The position numbers were made by a program, and so were the translations under genes. Shown piece after piece: positions 58,562-64,000 of a DNA stretch of 64,000 nt. The notes beneath the pieces are model-generated. The model did no database searches and was not told the DNA's origin. It saw nothing but the letters and a program-made list of their open reading frames with translations. This DNA comes from Laetiporus sulphureus 93-53 (lineage: Eukaryota; Basidiomycota; Agaricomycetes; Polyporales; Laetiporaceae), in the NCBI RefSeq assembly GCF_001632365.1, contig NW_024468515.1:732949-796948 (forward strand), given 5' to 3'. Positions within the stretch are counted from its first letter, which is position 1; each line of letters opens with the position of its first letter.

Positions 58562-61500
58562 TTATATAGTAATCTGTGAGATATCCAGACCAAGAGCACG
58601 CAAGAAAATGTTGACGTTCGCCAGTCGCGTCCTCCGCTCCTCCTCATCTGCTACCCAGCCTTTAGTGGCGGTAGCTACGTTTTCCAATATCGTATCTCGG
58701 AGTATCGTTACTAAGATGTGGTGCTGCTCGGGTGAACAGTGCAACGCCATAGAAGCCAAAAACTGCCAAGTGGGCTGGTCGAGGATATCAGTGTTAGGGA
58801 TGCTTGCGAGGGAAACCCCGGAAATGGCGCTAATCCGGTATGAAGGAAAGAGGGCGAGGAAGTGCGATGCCAGGGCGTTGAAGAATTGGTTGAATAGTTC
58901 CTCCCTAAATATCACATGAGCATATCGCAATAACGAACTCAATATTTCAAGCACCAATACTCCGTCTCTTCTAGCGACGGCAATTCTGCTAAGTCCGTGG
59001 CAGTGGCCATATTTTGTTTGATAACCTCTACGCGGCTCAAGAATAGCGTCAGCAAAGCAAGGCCAGGCTGAAGCGCAAAGTCAACCTCTGAACACAAAGG
59101 CAGAGCTGCGATTAGCATACCTTCGTACGAGTTACCGCAACTGCGGTGTTGCCACTGATGAGCAGTTCGAAGAGTCCACTAACGAGATGCAAGTCGGTCC
59201 TCGCAACGGTAGGTAGGATGCTTTGTATGACGTTCACGAGAAACGCTTGTGTCTGCGCATCGACTTCTGCACGCTCTTCGGATTCTTCAAGCGTGTCCAG
59301 AACGGAAGCCTTGAGCACAACATCCAACTGCCAGAAACACGCAACGAGCAGAATGAGGACTTGCAACATTTGCTGAGAATTAAAGTAGCGTGCGACACGG
59401 GACAGAAGGCGTTTGCCCTTGATGGGCGTGATGACCGAAATGAACGGATGCGGGGTGCTGAAAGTGAAGTGAGATAAGTAAGCATGTACTCAAAGGCGCC
59501 TACTGGCAATCACACCTTGTTTCAAGGGTGACGGGCAGCTTCAAGCCTTCAAACAGTTCTTGGACGTGTGCGTTGTAGTCAGCGGTCCTATAGCATGACA
59601 TTGATCAATTGAACTGACAAATGGAAAAGAACACCACCCTTACCATGCTTTCAGCCTTTCTTCCTCTTCGGGAGGAGGCTGTTCCCTGCTTATCTGTTCC
59701 AGCTCCATGAGGATGTCGTACACATGCTCGATGATGATGAGGCTCTCTCTATACGTCAGTGGATCCTTGCGAACAATCTGAGTGAGCTGTGCGATATCCG
59801 TCAGATTCAGATATTTCACAGTGCCTGTGACTCTAATGGCACGTACATCTGTATGTCCACCGAGCACCTCGCGTCCGATCTTCGCAGCCTGCTTTGCAGC
59901 ATCCGCTCCAATCTGACGAGACGCAGCATCCGCTTTAGATATGTGAGCATGCGCTGGTGAGGTGGTTGGCAAGGTAGATTCGACTTGAAGAAGTTGGCGG
60001 GGAGCGGCCTTGTAGCTCCGACCAGATGTCTTTCCCAACGCGCCCTGGAGACTGTTCAGAGCTGTTCAGATGTCAAATATCAGCCACAATCGGGACAATA
60101 GCAGCGTCAAGCACTTACATATCCTCTCCTTCTCCCTCAGCCTCGCGTTGTTGACGATGCGCTCGACCTGCGCCTCCATGCGCTGCATGGCGCTTTGACG
60201 CCGTCCCTGCCCCTTCTGTTGACCGAGACCCAAACCTACACCTCCAATTGAGCCAAACTTCAGCACGCGGTCGTCCTGGGTTTGTACACCCAGCCGGGAG
60301 CGCAAGAGAGCACCGTAAACCTGAGCATAGTAGTCTTCCGAGTACGGATCTTGAGTGACGAGCTGAGACACCTGTATGCGCGTGATAAAGTCTTTGTCTG
60401 ATTGAGTCATCAGGTCGTTATACCGCGACTGGTTTCGCACGTTAGCAAGGAAGGAGAAGAGGTGTAAAGTACGAACCATGTATTGAATTTTGGCCTGCTT
60501 CTTTCTCCTTTTCTCTTCCATCTTCTCCGCTTCCATGATCTTGCGCATGGCCTCCGCCCGCAGCAGCTCCTGCATCTCACGCTCCTCCCTCGCCTCGCGC
60601 TCGGACCGAGGACCACCCTGCATGTTATTGATGAACTCCTGCTGAGCCATCTCCGCCAGAAGTCGTTGCTGCAGCTGAACGTCCTGAGGCAGGTAGGGCA
60701 AGCTCTGCTGGAAGGGTACTTCAAGCGATGTCTGGTTATGCAGCAGCGCCTGTGCAGGGGACGACCGTCCTAGTCGTTGTTGCCGATCGCTCAATGCAGG
60801 GCTGAGACCGCCACCGGAGGTATGCCGTTGATGCATAAGTTGTTGTGCACGATTTGCCGACTGCATCTGCTGCAGACGTATCGCGCGCTGCCGGTCAATT
60901 TCCTCAAGACGCAACTGCTCCTGTAGCTGCAGTAATTGCTGCTGCTGTTGGCGTTCACGCTGTTCCTGAAGCTCAAGTAGCTGCCGCTGCTGTTGCTGCT
61001 GTTGCTGCAACTGAATCATCTGTATTTGATGCTGCTGTTGCTGCTGATGGAAACGAGGAGATTGCGAGTGCGGATGCATGCGAGGTGGAGGAGTCGCAAC
61101 ATGTTGAGGTGTACCTTGACGTGGTATCTGGCTTCGCACAAGGTTTTCAGTGAGCAAATGAGACTGCGCGATCGGCTGCTGTTGCTGCTGATGTTGAGCA
61201 GCAGCAGCAGCAGCGCGCATGTCTGCCTCGATCTCCTCCAGAGTATGAACTCCTTTGTGTAAATTGGTGCCGATGCTCCCAAGAGTTTGATGCGAAAGCA
61301 TTCCCTCATTCACGGCTGGGCCAAAAGGCGAGAACTTGGAAGGCTGAGGAGGCTGGGACCGGGAGTGAGACAGGATCTGGTCCGACGGCCGGGATGCACC
61401 GTTAGACCGCGGCAAGACTGAGAACGGAGACTTGTCATCCCAGACAGACTCGAGAAAATGGCTTGCGCGAGCTGCATAGATATTAAGAAACGCGTTAGAG

Positions 61501-61930
61501 GATGAAGACTTAGAGCAGCATACGTGGTGCAGATTGCTGGGCAGCTTGTAGTGACGGGGGCTCCAATGGCTGGACCTTCGCCTGTTGAACTTCTCGCTTC
61601 ACTTCTGGCAGTGGTGGAAGCCCTTGCGTGGGTAGAGCGGCATGCGAAAAATCAAAATCCTTCCCTAATGTGTCACTGTCAAGGATGGCCTGATCATCGG
61701 CCAGGGACGGCGGGCGACGCACCCACTTCGTCTGTCCCACCAAAGGTCTCGTCGTTCAGCTCATCACCGCCCTCCTGCAGCTGGTTCCCAAGGCCGTCAT
61801 ATGCCTCTTCTCCCCACGTATAAACAGGGATATCCTCCGTCGCCTTGCCTCCGTCGCCTCCACCGCCTTCCTGTAGGAACTTGCGTTTCTCCTCTTCTAG
61901 ATCAATCGGTTCAAATCCGAAGAAAGCCAT
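58562..61930 (-). CDS. PAT1: Deadenylation-dependent mRNA-decapping factor Pat1
   Basis: Nine exons (61930-61727, 61689-61524, 61471-60477, 60428-60119, 60061-59644, 59587-59516, 59457-59121, 59085-58955, 58904-58562) join in phase into 991 residues. The N-terminus has the family start AFFGFEPIDLEEEKRKFL, YTWGEE, LNDETFGG and DFDFSHA, then SVWDDKSPFSVLPRSNG. A Gln-rich region follows (residues ~150-300). The conserved middle has RYNDLMTQSDKDFITRIQVS, SEDYYAQVYGALL and SLNSLQGALGKTSGRSYKAA. The C-terminal alpha-helical Pat-C domain runs to the end. Pat1 links the Lsm1-7 ring, Dhh1 and Dcp2 in P-bodies and promotes decapping. Two of the introns are very short (37 and 35 nt), so those joints are less certain. 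Confidence 0.95.
60880..61215 (-). repeat. Glutamine-rich CAG/CAA tract within PAT1
   Basis: Several runs of CAG/CAA codons (up to about seven in a row) encode Gln stretches in the N-terminal part of Pat1. Other frames read as Ala- or Leu-rich, which explains the long false frames on the plus strand. Confidence 0.8.
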
Positions 61931-62535
61931 TGAAGGCACACAGACGTCCTGCAATGCAGGCCGATGGTTCGTGGACGGTTATGATCAATAAGTAGCAGAT
62001 GGATGGTGGTGGTGCAAGCAGTGGCTGGTCAGGACCGATCAGTCTACAAACGATCTCGACCCAAACCCTGTATTACGTCTCCTTCCCATCCAATTCAGCA
62101 ATATTTCTAGCTGCACACGACGACCTCAATGCCTCACTCTCGGCTATTCTCTCGGTCACGATTAAGTCTTTCTCATGCGATGCACATAGAACGTTTCACG
62201 TTAGTGCGGAGGTCACTATAACAATATTAATCTTATTTCACTTCTGTCATACCGGGCCGTGCGGTCACGCTCTGGCGACCGTCACGGTGTGGACCGACAA
62301 GATCCAACAACCTCCAAACGTTTGCCTAAACGGTTGCAAAACCCTCGGTGGCCACTCCGAAACTCATCGCAAGTCGCGTATAAAACATGCTGCAACATGC
62401 CTCTTCACGCAGACTCAGTCATCCTCTCTGGAATTCGGTTCCCCCCGTCGCGGTAAGTGTAGCTACGCCGACGCGTCCCTCAAGGCGTGGACTGATGCCA
62501 GACCCTGCAGGCACGGATTTCTACGGCTCGTAATA
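61931..62535. other. Divergent promoter region of PAT1 and an F-box gene
   Basis: No gene is supported here. Confidence 0.45.
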
Positions 62536-64000
62536 ATGCCCAAAGATGTTCTCCGTCACCCTAGTCTCAGCACACCGGCCGCCAGATTGTCAGATGACAT
62601 CCTCCACATGATATTCCTCCATCTCGTGTTGGGCCACGATCCTCGTCCTGATTTGCGCCCGCTCAACACGCAGAATCTATCCAATGGCACCACATGGCTC
62701 TCTGTCACCTATGTCTGCCAATTCTGGCGGAACGTCGCACTTGCATCTCCTCGATTGTGGTCGAGATGGATCGTCGACAAAGACTGCTGCATGCCCATGC
62801 TTCGCGAATTCATATCGCGATCCGGCAACCTCGCGGTACATGTCGCCTTCGAAGGTCCTGCATCTGCTTCGATGTGTCAGCTGCTTGAGCAAGCGCAGCT
62901 GGTCGCCGATTGCAGCCATAGACTGTTAGCCCTTGTTATCAGAAACTTCCACGAGAAGGACACGACTTCTCTCGCGAATGTCTTCTCACAACCTGGTCCT
63001 ATCCTGCGAAAACTCGTCCTCACGGCCACAAATACTGCGCAGCCGGGGTTGATCGGCTCCGTCTTTGCGGACGAGATGCCTGCTTTGCGCTCGCTCGTTT
63101 CATCACACAACGTCCTCCCGTGGTATCCGTACAGGAATATGACCGAACTTGTTCTGATGAACCAATCCGCCCCCCCTCTGTCGCAGCTCAAAGTTATGCT
63201 ACGCCGCTGTCCTGCCATACATTCGCTTTGTCTGGGATTCGGACATTCCCATTTCCCTCCCGATCCTCTAGATACGCCGCGAGACAATGAAGTCATCCAC
63301 TTGCCCAATCTGCGACAACAATTCGTCCTGCGTGGAATGTCCAATGTCGTCGGGGACATTCTCGCGCAGATATCCTTCCCGAAAGTGACCCGTGTCATGT
63401 TGAAGCTGCATGCCCCGCGTGTCAATTCCTCATCCTACCGGCCGTCGATGCACACATTCGAGTCCGAGTGGAAGTGTGCAGATCTCCTCGCACGGACATC
63501 CGGCGTTGGCATCGACGACATCGCCTTGTTTTCAGAGGGGCTGACGTCAGTGTCAGTGTCCATGATATCGTGGTATTGGTGCACTCGTCCGAACTTCCAG
63601 TGGATCTCCCAGCGGTTGAGAACAATGGCTGACTCCATCACGTTCCCCCGTCTCGTCCGCCTCACCATCAAAGAACAGTCAATCGCATTGAGTGATTCAG
63701 CCTGGTGTCACATCCTCCGTGCCTTTCCCGCGTTGACCACGATCGACCTCAATGCGGATGTCACCTTGGGATTTCTCCGCGCTCTGTCGAAGACCACGCA
63801 CAATCAGCAAGGCGTGACGTTCGACGTCTGCCCGCTACTCTCCACTGTCATCCTCTCGACGCCTTTCGAAGGTGATAAAGAAGCGACGAATGAAACACTC
63901 CGCCGTCTGACATACTCCTTCCGGAAACGTGCAGCAAATGGAGCGCGTCTGAAGCTCCTGAGAGTCGCATTCGCAAACCTACGGGAAGAAGAGCCTGGTT
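62536..64000 (+). CDS. F-box protein with leucine-rich region (3' truncated by window end)
   Basis: From ATG 62536 the frame is open for 488 codons to the window edge, without a stop or need for an intron. Residues 15-65 form an F-box of the agaricomycete type: LSDDILHMIFLHLVLGHDP, then WLSVTYVCQFWRNVALASP and RLWSRW. The rest shows irregular leucine-rich strands such as PILRKLVLTATNTAQPGLIG, NMTELVLMNQSAPPLSQLKV, CPAIHSLCLGFGHSHFPPDP and FPRLVRLTIKEQS. F-box proteins select substrates for SCF ubiquitin ligases. These families are greatly expanded in mushrooms, so the substrate cannot be guessed. The gene is divergent from PAT1. Confidence 0.85.
   Translation, partial: MPKDVLRHPSLSTPAARLSDDILHMIFLHLVLGHDPRPDLRPLNTQNLSNGTTWLSVTYVCQFWRNVALASPRLWSRWIVDKDCCMPMLREFISRSGNLAVHVAFEGPASASMCQLLEQAQLVADCSHRLLALVIRNFHEKDTTSLANVFSQPGPILRKLVLTATNTAQPGLIGSVFADEMPALRSLVSSHNVLPWYPYRNMTELVLMNQSAPPLSQLKVMLRRCPAIHSLCLGFGHSHFPPDPLDTPRDNEVIHLPNLRQQFVLRGMSNVVGDILAQISFPKVTRVMLKLHAPRVNSSSYRPSMHTFESEWKCADLLARTSGVGIDDIALFSEGLTSVSVSMISWYWCTRPNFQWISQRLRTMADSITFPRLVRLTIKEQSIALSDSAWCHILRAFPALTTIDLNADVTLGFLRALSKTTHNQQGVTFDVCPLLSTVILSTPFEGDKEATNETLRRLTYSFRKRAANGARLKLLRVAFANLREEEPG

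Overview
This window looks like nuclear DNA from a filamentous basidiomycete, most likely an agaricomycete of the polypore type. Genes lie on both strands, are split by many introns of roughly 35-75 nt with GT..AG ends (one GC..AG candidate), and encode a clearly fungal set: FIS1, COX23, PAT1, U2AF large subunit, TMA16, histone H2A with an SQ-type tail, a Gin4/Hsl1-type kinase, a Zap1-like zinc-finger factor, several F-box/leucine-rich proteins and agaricomycete-specific families of unknown function. There is no bacterial operon structure, rRNA, tRNA or CRISPR array that I can see. Exon models were made by eye by joining frames at splice signals; where I quote a protein length, all exon phases add up.

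Layout. 1-9 kb: the 3' end of a disordered-protein gene, histone H2A (-), an M50B-type membrane metallopeptidase (+), then FIS1 (-) and COX23 (+) as a divergent mitochondrial pair. 9-16 kb: two tandem seven-helix membrane protein genes with the same intron pattern, separated by about 3.9 kb without a supported gene. 16.7-18.8 kb and 27.5-30.6 kb: two inverted, decaying copies (A and B) of one gene family; A carries a gag-like segment that B lacks, and B keeps the conserved C-terminal part that A lacks. Between them lie a MITE-like inverted repeat, an SLC35F-type transporter, a short membrane protein and U2AF.

32-39 kb: a Zap1-like factor with a cysteine-rich N-terminus, a coiled-coil protein with a perfect 18-bp CRE-like palindrome just upstream, and a large disordered protein. 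39-46.6 kb is poor in intact genes: a decayed small secreted cysteine-rich protein, a retropepsin-like (DTGA) protein and a frameshifted leucine-rich F-box-type gene. 47-64 kb is dense again: a J-domain protein, OHCU decarboxylase (purine degradation) divergent from a CTP:phosphocholine cytidylyltransferase-like protein that has lost its catalytic signatures, an F-box-like protein, the Gin4/Hsl1-like kinase, TMA16, a membrane-anchored glycosyltransferase, PAT1, and an F-box gene running off the end.

Most genes are single-copy housekeeping functions that do not form one pathway. Shared themes are RNA metabolism (U2AF, PAT1), mitochondria (FIS1, COX23), ribosome biogenesis (TMA16) and cell-cycle control (kinase). 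The observations most worth following are the cytidylyltransferase-like pseudoenzyme, the A/B gene pair with its 75-bp internal repeat and differing decay, and the cysteine-rich zinc-finger factor.
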